In this document: positions 20,316 through 30,057 of the stretch, piece after piece | Position numbering within the stretch: the stretch's first letter is position 1 | How the letters are laid out: each line of letters begins with the position of its first letter | Origin: Pseudomonas sp. | GTDB taxonomy: Bacteria > Pseudomonadota > Gammaproteobacteria > Pseudomonadales > Pseudomonadaceae | DNA: 47,823 nt | Assembly: GCA_030603065.1 (NCBI GenBank) | Contig: JAUVYN010000017.1 | Location: forward strand, 1-47,823 | Direction of reading: 5' to 3' | Program-made: the position numbers and the translations under genes | The notes under the pieces: model-generated | The model's database searches: none | Told to the model about the DNA's origin: nothing | Seen by the model: the letters and a program-made list of their open reading frames with translations, nothing else

Positions 20316-21383
20316 ATGCCCACCTCTGCAGATGCTGCCGATCTTGCCGGAGAGATTCGCCGCCTGGCCGATGCGCTCGGTTTCCAGCAGGTCGGTATCA
20401 GCGCCCCCGACCTTGGCCAGCATGAACGCTGGCTGGAAAGCTGGCTGGCTGCGGGATATCACGGCGAGATGCAGTGGATGGCCAGCCACGGGACCAAGCG
20501 TACCCGCCCAGCGGAACTGGTACCGGATACCCGACGCGTCATTTCGGTACGTATGGACTACCTGCCGGGCGACACGCAGATGGCCAGGCGTCTGAGCCAG
20601 CCTGACCTTGCATACATATCCCGCTATGCCCTGGGCAGGGATTATCACAAGCTGATGCGTCGCCGTCTGCAGCAACTGGCCGAACAGATCCAGGGGCTCA
20701 TCGGGCCGTTCGGCTATCGCGCCTTCGTCGACAGCGCGCCGGTAATGGAACGCGCTCTGGCTGTACAGGCCGGCCTGGGCTGGTTCGGCAAGAACAGCAT
20801 GCTGATCAACCGCCAGGCGGGCAGCTATTTCTTCCTTGGCGAGCTGTTCACCGACCTGCCGTTACCCGTAGACCAGCCGTACACACAGGATCACTGCGGC
20901 AGCTGCAGCGCCTGCCTGGACCGTTGTCCGACCAATGCCTTCGTCGGCCCGCAGGTGCTAGACGCGCGGCGCTGCATCTCGTACCTCACCATCGAACTCA
21001 AGGGCGCGATACCCGAAGAGCTAAGGCCGCTGATGGGCAACCGGGTGTTCGGCTGCGATGACTGCCAGTTGGTCTGCCCCTGGAATCGCTTCGCCCGGGA
21101 GACCCGAGAAACGGATTTCGCCCCGCGCCATCGGCTGGATCAGGCAGAGCTGGTGACCCTGTTCCGCTGGAGCGAAGACGAATTTCTGCGCTACACCGAA
21201 GGTTCGCCGATCCGCCGCATCGGCCACGAGCGCTGGCTGCGCAACCTGGCGGTAGGCCTGGGCAACGCCACCACCAGCATCCCGGTCATCGAGGCGCTGC
21301 GCGCGCGCCTCGATCATCCCTCCATGCTGATACGCGAGCACGTAACATGGGCGCTGGAGCGACACGGCGTCAAAAGCGGATGA
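20316..21383 (+). CDS. queG: Epoxyqueuosine reductase QueG
   Basis: Cobalamin-dependent iron-sulfur enzyme that reduces epoxyqueuosine to queuosine in tRNA, the last step of the pathway. The protein has 355 residues. The N-terminal part aligns well with E. coli QueG ([45 protein letters not shown]). Two [4Fe-4S] cysteine sets follow, [12 protein letters not shown] and [11 protein letters not shown] use the ATG at 20316; an in-frame ATG at 20256 would overlap nnr and add poorly conserved residues, and neither has a strong Shine-Dalgarno. The 3' end overlaps convergent orn by 14 nt. Confidence 0.94.
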   Translation: MPTSADAADLAGEIRRLADALGFQQVGISAPDLGQHERWLESWLAAGYHGEMQWMASHGTKRTRPAELVPDTRRVISVRMDYLPGDTQMARRLSQPDLAYISRYALGRDYHKLMRRRLQQLAEQIQGLIGPFGYRAFVDSAPVMERALAVQAGLGWFGKNSMLINRQAGSYFFLGELFTDLPLPVDQPYTQDHCGSCSACLDRCPTNAFVGPQVLDARRCISYLTIELKGAIPEELRPLMGNRVFGCDDCQLVCPWNRFARETRETDFAPRHRLDQAELVTLFRWSEDEFLRYTEGSPIRRIGHERWLRNLAVGLGNATTSIPVIEALRARLDHPSMLIREHVTWALERHGVKSG

Positions 21384-21912
21384 AGTGCTCGCGGTAATAG
21401 CGCAACTCGGCGATCGAATCACGAATGTCATCCAGCGCCAGATGCGTGCTCTGCTTGCTGAAGCCGCCCTTGAGTTCGGGTGCCCAGCGCGCCACCAGCT
21501 CCTTGAGCGTCGATACGTCCAGGTTGCGATAGTGGAAGTAGCGCTCCAGCGCCGGCATTCCCCGATAGAGAAAACGGCGATCCTGGCAGATGCTGTTGCC
21601 GCACATGGGGGAGCGCCCGGCAGGCACCCATTGCTGCAGGAACTCGAGCGTCAGGCGCTCGGCCTGCGCAGCATCGATCAGACTGTCGCGCACCCGCTGG
21701 GTCAGCCCGGACTGGCCATGCTGACGGGTGTTCCATTCATCCATACCGTCGAGCGCTGCATCGGGTTGCTTGACTGCCATGGCCGGTCCTTCGGCCAGCA
21801 CGTTGAGCTGGGAGTCGGTAACGATAGTGGCGATCTCGATGATGACATCATTGTCGGGATCCAGACCGGTCATTTCCAGATCGATCCAGATGAGGTTGTC
21901 GGGGCTTTGCAT
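21370..21912 (-). CDS. orn: Oligoribonuclease
   Basis: DEDDh-family 3'-5' exoribonuclease that finishes decay of 2-mers and, in Pseudomonas, hydrolyses pGpG, the breakdown product of c-di-GMP. The protein has 180 residues with [14 protein letters not shown] (first two acidic residues), [13 protein letters not shown] and [18 protein letters not shown] (His and Asp). AGGAA precedes the ATG at 21912. The gene is convergent with queG and divergent from rsgA, with a TATACT element in the shared intergenic space. Its role in c-di-GMP turnover fits the fimX and PilZ genes further along. Confidence 0.97.
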   Translation of the reverse strand: MQSPDNLIWIDLEMTGLDPDNDVIIEIATIVTDSQLNVLAEGPAMAVKQPDAALDGMDEWNTRQHGQSGLTQRVRDSLIDAAQAERLTLEFLQQWVPAGRSPMCGNSICQDRRFLYRGMPALERYFHYRNLDVSTLKELVARWAPELKGGFSKQSTHLALDDIRDSIAELRYYREHFIRF

Positions 21913-21994
21913 GGGAGTTCCTGATCGGCTGCTAAGTCCGACCAGTATACGCTGACCATGCTAAACTGCCGCGGTTAATCCAGACAGCGAACCC

Positions 21995-23020
21995 ATGGCC
22001 AAGCGACATCTTACCCGGCGTCAGAACTGGCGCATTCAGAAAGTGCAGGAAGAACGCAGCGCGCGGGCCAGCCGACGGGCCGAGCTGGCCGAGGAAAGCC
22101 TGCAGGGCGGCGACCTCGGGCCGGAGCAGACCGGCCTGGTGATAGCCCACTTCGGCGTGCAGGTGGACGTCGAGAGCACCGACGGCGCACACGCCGGCGA
22201 GGTCAGGCGCTGCTACCTGCGGGCTAACCTGCCAGCACTGGTTACCGGAGACCGGGTGGTATGGCGCGCCGACAATCAGCAGGGCGGCGTTATCGTCGCG
22301 CAGCTGGAACGCCAGACCGAGCTGATGCGGCCGGATCACCGCGGCCAGCTCAAGCCAGTGGCGGCCAACGTCGATCGCCTGGTAATAGTCTTCGCCCCGC
22401 TGCCTACCCCGCATACCAATCTCATCGACCGGTATCTGGTCGCCGCCGAGCAGGCGGGCCTGTCGCCCCTGCTGGTGCTGAACAAGGCCGATCTGATGCT
22501 GCAGGGTGATTACCGTGAGCTGCGCAACTGGCTGGACGACTACGGACGACTGGGGTACGAGACCCTGTGCCTGTCTGCCGGCTCCGGCGAAGGATTGGAC
22601 GCCCTGCGCCAGGCGCTGAAGGATCGCATCAGCGTATTCGTTGGCCAGTCCGGGGTGGGCAAGTCATCGCTTATCAACGCCCTGCTGCCGGGCGTCGACC
22701 TGCGCGTCGGTGCGCTGTCCGAACTGACCAACAAGGGCACCCACACTACCACCACGGCGCGACTGTTCCACTTTCCGGCCGGCGGCGACCTTATCGACTC
22801 ACCTGGCATTCGCGAATTCGGCCTGACTCATATCAGCCACGAAGATCTGCTCGAAGGCTTCATCGAATTCAGGCCCTATCTCGGGCACTGCCGCTTCCGC
22901 GATTGCCAGCATCTGCATGAGCCGGGCTGCGCACTGTTGGCTGCCGTGGCGAATGGCGAGATTTCCGCTGTACGCATGAGCAGTTACCGGCACATCCTCG
23001 CCACGCAGCAACGGGACTGA
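21995..23020 (+). CDS. rsgA: Small ribosomal subunit biogenesis GTPase RsgA
   Basis: Late-stage 30S assembly GTPase stimulated by the ribosome. The protein has 341 residues: a basic N-terminus ([15 protein letters not shown]), an OB fold, and a circularly permuted G domain in which NKAD (163-166) precedes the P-loop GQSGVGKSS (217-225) and DSPG (268-271). The C-terminal zinc site is C299, C304, H306, C312. It abuts motB tail to tail: the two stop codons lie within a shared TGATCA with no spacer and no visible terminator. Confidence 0.97.
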   Translation: MAKRHLTRRQNWRIQKVQEERSARASRRAELAEESLQGGDLGPEQTGLVIAHFGVQVDVESTDGAHAGEVRRCYLRANLPALVTGDRVVWRADNQQGGVIVAQLERQTELMRPDHRGQLKPVAANVDRLVIVFAPLPTPHTNLIDRYLVAAEQAGLSPLLVLNKADLMLQGDYRELRNWLDDYGRLGYETLCLSAGSGEGLDALRQALKDRISVFVGQSGVGKSSLINALLPGVDLRVGALSELTNKGTHTTTTARLFHFPAGGDLIDSPGIREFGLTHISHEDLLEGFIEFRPYLGHCRFRDCQHLHEPGCALLAAVANGEISAVRMSSYRHILATQQRD

Positions 23021-24073
23021 TCAGGGCTCCCTGAGACGCTGCAGCGGCACTTCGCTTTCGAACAGATTGAGCGGACGATTATCCCTGGCAGCACCCTGGG
23101 CAGCAGCTGGCGCATTATCCGGCGGAGCAATTTGCGCGGGGGCGGCCGGCACGGCCGGGGCGGTCGACAGCGGCGGTACAAGGGTCGAAGCCGGCAGCTC
23201 GCTCGCCTCGTCCGCTGCAGTATTTTCACTTACCGGGCTGACCGCATCGAGCATCTGATCCTCTGCCCGCTTGTTCAGCACCACGATGTCGATTCGTCGA
23301 TTGACCGGATTCAAGGGGTCACGGCGATCGAACAGGGCCGAGTCCGCGTAACCGACCACCCGAGCCACCTGGCTTTCCGGATAGCCGGCGACCAGCAGTG
23401 TCCGGCGGGCAGCATTGGCTCGCTCGGTCGACAGCTCCCAGTTGCCATAACCACTGCGTCCCAGGAAGGGCTGTCCGTCAGTGTGGCCGCTGATACTGAT
23501 CTTCTTCGGCACTCGGCTGATCACATCGCTCAGGCCGAGCAGAATCTCTTCGAAATACGGCTGCAGTCGCGGGCTGCCGCTGGCAAACATCGGACGATTT
23601 TCCGCATCGACTATCTGTATCCGCAGACCATCCACGGTTATCTCCAGCAGGATCTGGTCCTTGAACCGCTGCAGGACCGGATCAACATCGATCTTGTTCT
23701 GCAATTCCTGCAGCAGCAGATCCAGCTGCGCCTGTTCGATCGATTCGGCCAGCGCCTCGATGGTTTCCGCATCGATTTGCGGCATCGGCACTTCATCACG
23801 CTCGTTGAGTGTCCGCTGAGGCGCCAAGGTCGGCGAACCACCCAGGTCGATCGCAAAGGGACTCCCACCTTCGGTGAAGCCGATCGGGTCGTTGAAGTAA
23901 CCGGAAATCGACTGCAATTGCTCCGGCGTTGCCGAGACCATCAGCCACATGACCAGGAAAAAGGCCATCATCGCGGTGGCGAAGTCGGCGAAGGCAATTT
24001 TCCAGGAGCCGCCATGATGGCCGGCGGCCTTGCGGCTGATGCGCTTTACGATGATCGGCTGGTTGTTGTCCAC
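23021..24073 (-). CDS. motB: Flagellar motor stator protein MotB (GTG start)
   Basis: Peptidoglycan-anchored stator subunit that carries protons with MotA. The protein has 350 residues. The single membrane helix (about 27-48) contains FADFATAMMAFF with Asp30, the presumed proton-binding residue. The OmpA-like domain follows with ISISGHTDGQPF and NRRIDIVVL. The last 75 residues are Ala/Pro-rich and probably disordered. The start codon is GTG at 24073, 3 nt after the motA stop. By order (rsgA-motB-motA) it corresponds to the MotAB pair rather than MotCD of Pseudomonas. Confidence 0.95.
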   Translation of the reverse strand: MDNNQPIIVKRISRKAAGHHGGSWKIAFADFATAMMAFFLVMWLMVSATPEQLQSISGYFNDPIGFTEGGSPFAIDLGGSPTLAPQRTLNERDEVPMPQIDAETIEALAESIEQAQLDLLLQELQNKIDVDPVLQRFKDQILLEITVDGLRIQIVDAENRPMFASGSPRLQPYFEEILLGLSDVISRVPKKISISGHTDGQPFLGRSGYGNWELSTERANAARRTLLVAGYPESQVARVVGYADSALFDRRDPLNPVNRRIDIVVLNKRAEDQMLDAVSPVSENTAADEASELPASTLVPPLSTAPAVPAAPAQIAPPDNAPAAAQGAARDNRPLNLFESEVPLQRLREP

Positions 24074-24076
24074 CGC

Positions 24077-24931
24077 TTAGCGCCCCTTTACTGACTCTTC
24101 CAGCTCGGTGAAGCTCGGGCGGTGCTCGGGCAGCAGGGCCTTGCGCCCGAACTCGACCGCCAGGGCCGGCGGCAGCCCCTGGGCACTGGCTACCAGACAC
24201 ATCTTGATGGCTTCGTAGGTGTTGGCCTCTTCGGTGGCCTCGTGCTCCATGGCCGCGGCGAAGGGGCCGACGAAGCCGTAGGCTGCCAGAATACCGAGGA
24301 AAGTACCCACCAGCGCTGTTGCCACCTTCTGCCCGATTTCGGCGTTGTCCGCCTCGGCCAGAATACCCATGGTGATCACGATCCCGAGTACCGCCGCGAC
24401 GATACCGAAGCCCGGCAGCGCGTCGGATACCCGCGTCACCGCATGGGCAGGCCCCTGCAGCTCTTCGGTCAGACTCGAGATCTCCACGTCGAACAGAGCT
24501 TCCAGCTCATGCGGCGCCATGTTGCCGGAGGACATAATCCGCAGGTAGTCGCAGATGAACTCGGTCATGTGCTTGTCCTTCAGGATCGCCGGGTACTTGC
24601 TGAAGATAGGACTTTCGCTGGGTGCCTCGATATCGGCTTCGATGGCCATCATGCCTTCGCGACGACTCTTGTTGAGAATCTCGTAAAGCACACCGAGGAC
24701 GTCGAGATAGAAGGGCTTGCCGAACCGGTGGCCGAACATCACCGCGGGAATCTTCTTGAAGACCTTCTTCACGGTGGCCATGTTGTTCGCGACCATGAAG
24801 GCGCCCAAAGCAGCACCACCGATGATCAGAATCTCGACCGGGTGCCACAGAGCGGCTAGCTGCCCCCTGGACAGCACGAAGCCGCCGAACACGCAGAGTG
24901 TCACAACCAGAAAGCCGGCAATCTTCAGCAT
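24077..24931 (-). CDS. motA: Flagellar motor stator protein MotA
   Basis: Membrane subunit of the proton-driven flagellar stator. The protein has 284 residues with four membrane helices; the large cytoplasmic loop between helices 2 and 3 interacts with FliG, and the conserved DALPGFGIVAAVLGIVITMG marks helix 3 with the functional prolines. I use the ATG at 24931 (MLKIAGFLVV), which places the first helix at the N-terminus as in other MotA proteins; a longer in-frame extension is hydrophilic and not conserved. No strong Shine-Dalgarno. A TATAAC element lies about 80 nt upstream (near 25010-25015), without a clear -35. Confidence 0.95.
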   Translation of the reverse strand: MLKIAGFLVVTLCVFGGFVLSRGQLAALWHPVEILIIGGAALGAFMVANNMATVKKVFKKIPAVMFGHRFGKPFYLDVLGVLYEILNKSRREGMMAIEADIEAPSESPIFSKYPAILKDKHMTEFICDYLRIMSSGNMAPHELEALFDVEISSLTEELQGPAHAVTRVSDALPGFGIVAAVLGIVITMGILAEADNAEIGQKVATALVGTFLGILAAYGFVGPFAAAMEHEATEEANTYEAIKMCLVASAQGLPPALAVEFGRKALLPEHRPSFTELEESVKGR

Positions 24932-25058
24932 ATAGCGTTCAAATCTCGTATTCGTGTAAAGGACCTGGCAGAGGGCGTCCGTGTCCGCAGCAAAACCTCT
25001 ACGTTTCGAGTTATAGTCTGCCGACAAAAAACCGGATCAGTATAAGGCTGTGGATACT

Positions 25059-26642
25059 ATGCGCCCAGACCCGTTGTTGCCTGGCACTGATGACACTATC
25101 GGCAGTCTCCGGCAAAGCCTGAGCGCGATCCGTCTGCCTGTCGAGAATACCCAGAGGGACCGCCTGCTCGGATTCATGGAGGCAGATCAACTGAGCCTGC
25201 ACGAACTCGCCGCAGAACTCTTGCAGGTACCCGTCGCTGCCCTTGAAATCTGCCGGGCTGCGGGGCAAGCCGCGCGCCCGCGGGATATCGACGTGCTGAC
25301 GCTCGAGCAAGCCTGCGGGCTGCTCGGCACCCAAAGGGTGGCAAACGTTCTGAAACAATTGCCGGTCGCGGAGGCCGAGGATGTTTCGCTTGCGCTTCGT
25401 CAGATGCTGAGCATCAGCGAACACGCACTGTTTCAGGCACGCGGGCTGTTCTCTCAACGCATGGCCCGACTATGGCACGAAATGGCCCTCGGCACCCTGC
25501 TGTTCATGTCGCCCTTCTGGGCGCTGGTCCACCATCGCCCAGAGCTGTTTTCCCGCTGGGATCGGATGCATCTGCAAGCCGACGACCCTGCAACGAATCG
25601 CCAGTTGGCCCAGGGCGCTCTCTTCCTGGCGTTGGCGCAGCAGGTCGCCGAGGACTGGTGGTTGCCGCCATGGATCGTCCAGGGCTATCGCTCGCTGAGC
25701 AGTACGCGCCGCACCATGGTGAAGGCTCTGCACATTGCCCGCGATACCGCGCACCCTCACGAGCAGCAAGCCAGGCTGGACAGCGACAAGCAGCTCTACC
25801 GCTGGCTGACCCAGCCAGCCAACGGCCTGCTGTTGGCCAATGGTCTTGCCCTGGGAGCCCATCATGACTGGGAGGCACGCCACACTGAGCGCTGGCAACG
25901 ACTGACTGCACTTTATCTGGGCTGTCGACTGGAAGAGGCTCAGGCTTCGAGTCACCAGCACGCGGTGGATCACGCGCACAGCGCTATCCGCAAGACCGGC
26001 GAGCCGCTTTGGCTACCCGCCGAATCGCTGCTCTGGCCGACCATGTCGCGCGCGGCCCAACACGCCGCCGTCAACTCGGAGGAACCCGTGCCAGAATCCA
26101 GCGAGGCCAGTGTCGCGGCAGCCCCCGCACCAATCGACCCGGTCGCCTGGCGCGAGCATTGCGCAAGGTTGACCCAGACACCGAACCCCTTCGCCAACAT
26201 CCCGACAATACTGGTCGAAGCCTTGCGCGCACTCACCGACGGGCTCGGTGTGAAGCAATGCTGGATAGCCCTGTATAATGCACGCGAAAGCCAAATGATC
26301 ATCGGCGCCAGCCTGGGTACCGAACGCCGTCTCGCGGGACGGCGTCTGGGACAGTTCCGCGGTACGCCCTGGGGCGACTGGCTGCTTTCGGCGCGCTCGC
26401 ATCCGCTGGAAGGCAGCCACCACGGCACTACCCTCGAAAGGTTGCCGGAGGCAGTCCGCGCGGTGGTCGGGAGCGAGCCTGGTCATCTACTGCCGCTGGT
26501 GCTCCGAGGACAACTCGGAGGGCTGCTTTACGCGGAATTTGGCACCGTTTCCCATCTCTCCCCGGAGCGTCAGACGCAAGCGGCGGAGAGAACCCTGGAT
26601 TGCCTGGAAAAGGCGCTGCTCACGTTCAAAGCCGGCTCCTGA
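25059..26642 (+). CDS. HDOD-like / GAF-like domain protein of unknown function
   Basis: I recognise the position (PA4955-like, divergent from motA) but no established function. The 527 residues begin with an HDOD-type region (about 10-300), where SLHELAAELLQVPVAALEICRAAG and DIDVLTLEQACGLLGTQRVANVL resemble the family core. It lacks an obvious HD catalytic dyad. An Ala/Pro/Ser linker (about 330-365) leads to a C-terminal GAF-like region (about 380-520). HDOD proteins are often signalling scaffolds in motile bacteria. The start is uncertain: GTG at 25050 and ATG at 25059 are both possible. Rhodanese follows 18 nt later, suggesting one operon with psd. Confidence 0.7.
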   Translation: MRPDPLLPGTDDTIGSLRQSLSAIRLPVENTQRDRLLGFMEADQLSLHELAAELLQVPVAALEICRAAGQAARPRDIDVLTLEQACGLLGTQRVANVLKQLPVAEAEDVSLALRQMLSISEHALFQARGLFSQRMARLWHEMALGTLLFMSPFWALVHHRPELFSRWDRMHLQADDPATNRQLAQGALFLALAQQVAEDWWLPPWIVQGYRSLSSTRRTMVKALHIARDTAHPHEQQARLDSDKQLYRWLTQPANGLLLANGLALGAHHDWEARHTERWQRLTALYLGCRLEEAQASSHQHAVDHAHSAIRKTGEPLWLPAESLLWPTMSRAAQHAAVNSEEPVPESSEASVAAAPAPIDPVAWREHCARLTQTPNPFANIPTILVEALRALTDGLGVKQCWIALYNARESQMIIGASLGTERRLAGRRLGQFRGTPWGDWLLSARSHPLEGSHHGTTLERLPEAVRAVVGSEPGHLLPLVLRGQLGGLLYAEFGTVSHLSPERQTQAAERTLDCLEKALLTFKAGS

Positions 26643-26660
26643 ACCCTAAAAGGATCGCTC

Positions 26661-27470
26661 ATGACCTCACCTGTTCTGCCCCGACTCATCGAGCCTGAAG
26701 CGCTGCCCGCCCAGCTCGATCCAGACCAGTATCGGCTGGTCGACCTGTGCAGCACCGAACAGTACGCACGGGGCCATATCCCTGGTGCGCTGCACGTGCC
26801 ACCCGGAAGCATCACGGCGCCGGCGCCCACTCCCGGCTTCCTGCCTTCGATCGAAGCGCTGCAGCAGCTGCTGGGTGCGCTCGGCCACCATCCCGAACTG
26901 CACTACATTGTCTATGATGATGAAGGCGGCGGCTGGGCTGGGCGCTTCATCTGGCTGCTCGACAGCATCGGCCACCCGCATTTCAGCTACATCAATGGCG
27001 GGTTGAGGGCCTGGCAGGCAGCGGGATTGCCGCTGGAAACCACCCCGAACGCGGTGGAGCCTACCCTTCCTCCGCTGAGCATCGACGATCGCTGGACCAT
27101 CACCCTGGAAGAGCTGCGCTCCGGTCTAGACATGCCCGGTCGGGTAATCTGGGACGCCCGCTCACCCGGTGAGTACACCGGCACCAAGATCCTTGCTGCC
27201 AAGGGAGGACACATCCCGGGGGCCATCAATTATGAATGGACTGCAGGCATGGACCCCGAGCGCGGGCTTCGGCTCCGCGAAGATCTCGCCGAGCGACTGC
27301 AGTCGCTCGGCATAACGCCGGACCAGGACGTCATCACCCATTGCCAGACCCATCACCGGTCCGGTTTCACTTATCTGGTCGCCCGACTTCTGGGCTACCC
27401 CCGCATCAGGGCCTATGCCGGCTCCTGGTCCGAATGGGGTAATCACCCGGATACGCCCGTCGAAAGCTGA
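26661..27470 (+). CDS. rhdA: Thiosulfate sulfurtransferase (tandem rhodanese, RhdA type)
   Basis: Moves sulfane sulfur from thiosulfate to cyanide or another thiol acceptor, probably in the cytoplasm. The 269 residues form two rhodanese domains: a non-catalytic N-terminal one (about 5-125, with VYDDEGGGWAGR and no cysteine in the loop) and a catalytic C-terminal one (about 145-265) with the active loop around Cys228, HCQTHHRSG. That loop is the one I remember from Azotobacter RhdA. AAAGGAT precedes the ATG at 26661. It lies 18 nt after the HDOD gene and 9 nt before psd. Confidence 0.93.
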   Translation: MTSPVLPRLIEPEALPAQLDPDQYRLVDLCSTEQYARGHIPGALHVPPGSITAPAPTPGFLPSIEALQQLLGALGHHPELHYIVYDDEGGGWAGRFIWLLDSIGHPHFSYINGGLRAWQAAGLPLETTPNAVEPTLPPLSIDDRWTITLEELRSGLDMPGRVIWDARSPGEYTGTKILAAKGGHIPGAINYEWTAGMDPERGLRLREDLAERLQSLGITPDQDVITHCQTHHRSGFTYLVARLLGYPRIRAYAGSWSEWGNHPDTPVES

Positions 27471-27479
27471 GGAGCTTCC

Positions 27480-28334
27480 ATGCAAGATCGCCTGTTCATC
27501 ATTCTGCAGTACCTGCTTCCGCAGCATCTGGTTTCGCGTGTCGCCGGGCGGATCGCCGACTGCACCTGGCCCTGGTTGAAAAACTCCTTCATCTCCTGGT
27601 TCGTCAAACGCTACCAGGTTGACATGAGCCAGGCCCAGGAGCCTGATCCGACGGCCCATGCCTGCTTCAACGATTTCTTCACCCGCGCCCTGAAACCGGA
27701 CGCGCGACCACTGGATGATGATCCCCAGAGCATTCTCAGCCCTGCGGACGGCGTTATCAGCCAGCTGGGTGCGATCGAACATGGACGGATATTCCAGGCC
27801 AAGGGCCACAGTTACAGCGTGCTGGAGCTGGTAGGTGGTAATCCCGAACACGCGTCGCTCTTCCAGGGCGGCCAGTTCGCCACCGTGTACCTGTCGCCAC
27901 GTGATTATCATCGGGTACACATGCCCCTGGGTGGCACGCTGCGGGAAATGATCTACGTGCCGGGCGATCTGTTCTCGGTCAACCGCGTTACCGCAGAGAA
28001 CGTCCCGCGCCTGTTTTCCCGCAACGAGCGCGTCGTCTGTCTGTTCGACACCCCGGCAGGCCCCATGGGCCTGGTCCTGGTCGGTGCAATGATCGTCGCC
28101 TCGGTCGAGACTGTCTGGGCTGGCCTGGTAGCTCCGCACCGCCGCCAACTGCACCGGCGCAACTACAACGACAAGGCTCCGGTGCTCGAGCGTGGCGCCG
28201 AGATGGGCCGGTTCAAGCTGGGGTCGACTGTGATCGTACTCTTCGGTCCCGGTCAGGCCAGCTGGGACGAAGGTCTGGGTGCCGGGGACTTTGTCCAGAT
28301 GGGCCAGAAGCTCGGTCTGCGTCTGCAGAGCTGA
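27480..28334 (+). CDS. psd: Phosphatidylserine decarboxylase proenzyme
   Basis: Inner-membrane-associated pyruvoyl enzyme that makes phosphatidylethanolamine from phosphatidylserine. The protein has 284 residues. The self-cleavage motif LGST (247-250) should split the chain between Gly248 and Ser249, Ser249 becoming the pyruvoyl group. The beta chain contains ILSPADGVISQLG and YLSPRDYHRVHMP, with family Asp and His residues. GAGGAG precedes the ATG at 27480. The gene ends 21 nt from the convergent epmA, with a GC-rich hairpin (28344-28365) in between. Confidence 0.97.
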   Translation: MQDRLFIILQYLLPQHLVSRVAGRIADCTWPWLKNSFISWFVKRYQVDMSQAQEPDPTAHACFNDFFTRALKPDARPLDDDPQSILSPADGVISQLGAIEHGRIFQAKGHSYSVLELVGGNPEHASLFQGGQFATVYLSPRDYHRVHMPLGGTLREMIYVPGDLFSVNRVTAENVPRLFSRNERVVCLFDTPAGPMGLVLVGAMIVASVETVWAGLVAPHRRQLHRRNYNDKAPVLERGAEMGRFKLGSTVIVLFGPGQASWDEGLGAGDFVQMGQKLGLRLQS

Positions 28335-28343
28335 TCCCGGGCC

Positions 28344-28365
28344 ACGGGCCTGGACTCAGGCCCGT
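28344..28365. other. Hairpin between convergent psd and epmA
   Basis: ACGGGCCT (28344-28351) and AGGCCCGT (28358-28365) form a perfect 8-bp stem with a 6-nt loop. The right arm overlaps the epmA stop codon. No T run follows on either strand, so it is at best a weak bidirectional terminator or mRNA 3'-end stabiliser. Confidence 0.45.
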
Positions 28366-29315
28366 TCGAAGGGAAATGCCAACACGTCGTCGATCAGTCG
28401 CGTTCCCTGCGCCAGCATCACCAGGCGATCGAACCCAAGTGCCACGCCGGCACAATCAGGCAGCCCGGCCTGCAGTGCCGCGACCAGGCGCTCATCCACC
28501 GGCAGGGCGTCAAGCCCCATGATCTCGCGGCGCCGCTGATCTTCCGCGAAGCGTCTCGCCTGCTCAGCCGCATCGGTCAGCTCGTAATATCCGTTGGCCA
28601 GCTCCATGCCTTCCACGAACAGCTCGAAGCGGGCAGCGACCGGAACCCGATCATCGCCCTCGACCACCCGTGCAAGCGCCGCCTGGGACGCCGGGAAGCC
28701 ATAGACCATCGTCGGCTGGCGCAGTTGCGGCTCGATGCAGTGCGAGAACAGCAGGTTCAGCCAGCCATCACGGTCGAGGTCACCGGAAAAGCCACAGCGC
28801 GTCCGGCCCTGCTCGGCCAGGATCTGATCGCTGCAACTGTGAATATCCAGATCGAGGACCTCCGCGAAACAGGCAGCATAGGTCAGTCGCCGGCTGCCCT
28901 GCCCGCCCAGCACCGTATCGACCAGTGCGTCGACCTCGTCCATCAGCGCATGGTGATCGAACCCGGGCCGATACCATTCGAGCATGCTGAACTCGGGATT
29001 GTGTCGGCCGCCGGTCTCGCCATTGCGAAACACCTTGCACAGCTGCCATATCGGGCCACTGCCCGCCGCCAGCAGGCGCTTCATCGGGTATTCCGGGGAC
29101 GTCTGCAAAAAGCAGCGCTGCGCACGGCCGCCACCTTCGGGCCGGTATTCGCAGGCGAAGGGCACCAGATGCGGATCACTGACCGCTGCCGAGGAAAGTG
29201 CTGGGGTATCCACCTCCAGCACCTCCCGTTCGGTAAAAAACCGTCTGATCCGATCGACTATCAGGGCGCGTTGACGCAACGCCTCGAGCGTCGCCGTAGG
29301 TTGCCAGTCCTGCAT
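28356..29315 (-). CDS. epmA: EF-P--(R)-beta-lysine ligase EpmA
   Basis: Lysyl-tRNA synthetase paralogue without the anticodon-binding domain; it attaches (R)-beta-lysine to a lysine of elongation factor P. The protein has 319 residues with class II motif 2 FRNGETGGRHNPEFSMLEWY and motif 3 GVALGFDRLVML. The ATG at 29315 has GAGGA five bases ahead and matches the E. coli length; an upstream in-frame start would fall in the efp terminator. It lies 60 nt after efp in the same direction with that terminator in between, so its expression probably depends on partial readthrough. P. aeruginosa lacks this gene as far as I recall and uses EarP rhamnosylation instead. Confidence 0.95.
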   Translation of the reverse strand: MQDWQPTATLEALRQRALIVDRIRRFFTEREVLEVDTPALSSAAVSDPHLVPFACEYRPEGGGRAQRCFLQTSPEYPMKRLLAAGSGPIWQLCKVFRNGETGGRHNPEFSMLEWYRPGFDHHALMDEVDALVDTVLGGQGSRRLTYAACFAEVLDLDIHSCSDQILAEQGRTRCGFSGDLDRDGWLNLLFSHCIEPQLRQPTMVYGFPASQAALARVVEGDDRVPVAARFELFVEGMELANGYYELTDAAEQARRFAEDQRRREIMGLDALPVDERLVAALQAGLPDCAGVALGFDRLVMLAQGTRLIDDVLAFPFERA

Positions 29316-29330
29316 GAGCATCCTCGCCAA

Positions 29331-29354
29331 TAAAAAACCGGGGCCAGGCCCCGG
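29331..29354 (-). terminator. Intrinsic terminator between efp and epmA
   Basis: The palindrome CCGGGGCCAGGCCCCGG (29338-29354) is followed on the minus strand by six T. It starts about 21 nt after the efp stop and ends about 16 nt before the epmA start, so it sits in the epmA leader. It should give much less epmA than efp transcript. Confidence 0.85.
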
Positions 29355-29375
29355 TTTCACTGTTACCTGCGCCGC

Positions 29376-29942
29376 TCAGGCGCGGCCGACGTAGTCGCCG
29401 CTGCGGGTATCGACCTTGAGCACGTCGCCAATATTGATGAACAACGGCACCTTGACCACAGCGCCGGTCACCAGCTTGGCCGGCTTGGTACCACCACCGG
29501 AGGTATCGCCACGTACGCCCGGATCGGTCTCGACCACTTCCAGTTCGACGAAGTTCGGCGGGGTAACTGCGATCGGCGCGCCGTTGAACAGGGTGACCTG
29601 ATACACCACCTGTTCCTTCAGCCAGTTCAGCGCGTCGGAGACGGCCTTTTCATCAGCGCCGACCTGCTCGAAGGAGCCGTCAGTGGCCATGAAGTGCCAG
29701 AACTCACCGTCGCTATAGAGAAACTCCATTTCCCGATCCATGACGTCTGCGCCTTCCAGCGAATCACCAGACTTGAAGGTACGCTCGTTGACCCGGCCGG
29801 TCTTCAGGTTGCGCACCTTGACCCGGTTGAATGCCTGTCCCTTGCCCGGCTTGACGTACTCGTTCTCGAGGATCGCACACGGATCTCCGTCGAGCATCAC
29901 CTTAAGACCCGGCTTGAATTCGTTGGTAGAATAATTGGCCAT
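29376..29942 (-). CDS. efp: Translation elongation factor P (lysine type)
   Basis: EF-P enters the ribosomal E site and rescues stalling at polyproline. The protein has 188 residues, starting [17 protein letters not shown]. The modified loop reads KPGKGQAF with Lys34 at the tip, as in E. coli EF-P, where EpmA and EpmB act; rhamnosylated EF-Ps have arginine there. The C-terminal domain has [17 protein letters not shown] and [21 protein letters not shown] use the ATG at 29942 (GGGACAGG ahead); a longer in-frame frame upstream is not conserved. It is divergent from epmB across 115 nt. Confidence 0.97.
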   Translation of the reverse strand: MANYSTNEFKPGLKVMLDGDPCAILENEYVKPGKGQAFNRVKVRNLKTGRVNERTFKSGDSLEGADVMDREMEFLYSDGEFWHFMATDGSFEQVGADEKAVSDALNWLKEQVVYQVTLFNGAPIAVTPPNFVELEVVETDPGVRGDTSGGGTKPAKLVTGAVVKVPLFINIGDVLKVDTRSGDYVGRA

Positions 29943-30057
29943 ACCTGTCCCACTTACAGTTGAACGGAAACATCCGATAACGCGCTGACCGACGTCTTCA
30001 GCCCGGCGCCATGCGACGCCCGACGGATGCCCTGCCACCCATGCGCGGAAAAACGCA

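Noticed and set aside
25020-25027. GCCGACAA as a flagellar sigma-28 -10 element near motA
   Set aside because: It points away from motA, and no TAAA -35 lies at the required distance.
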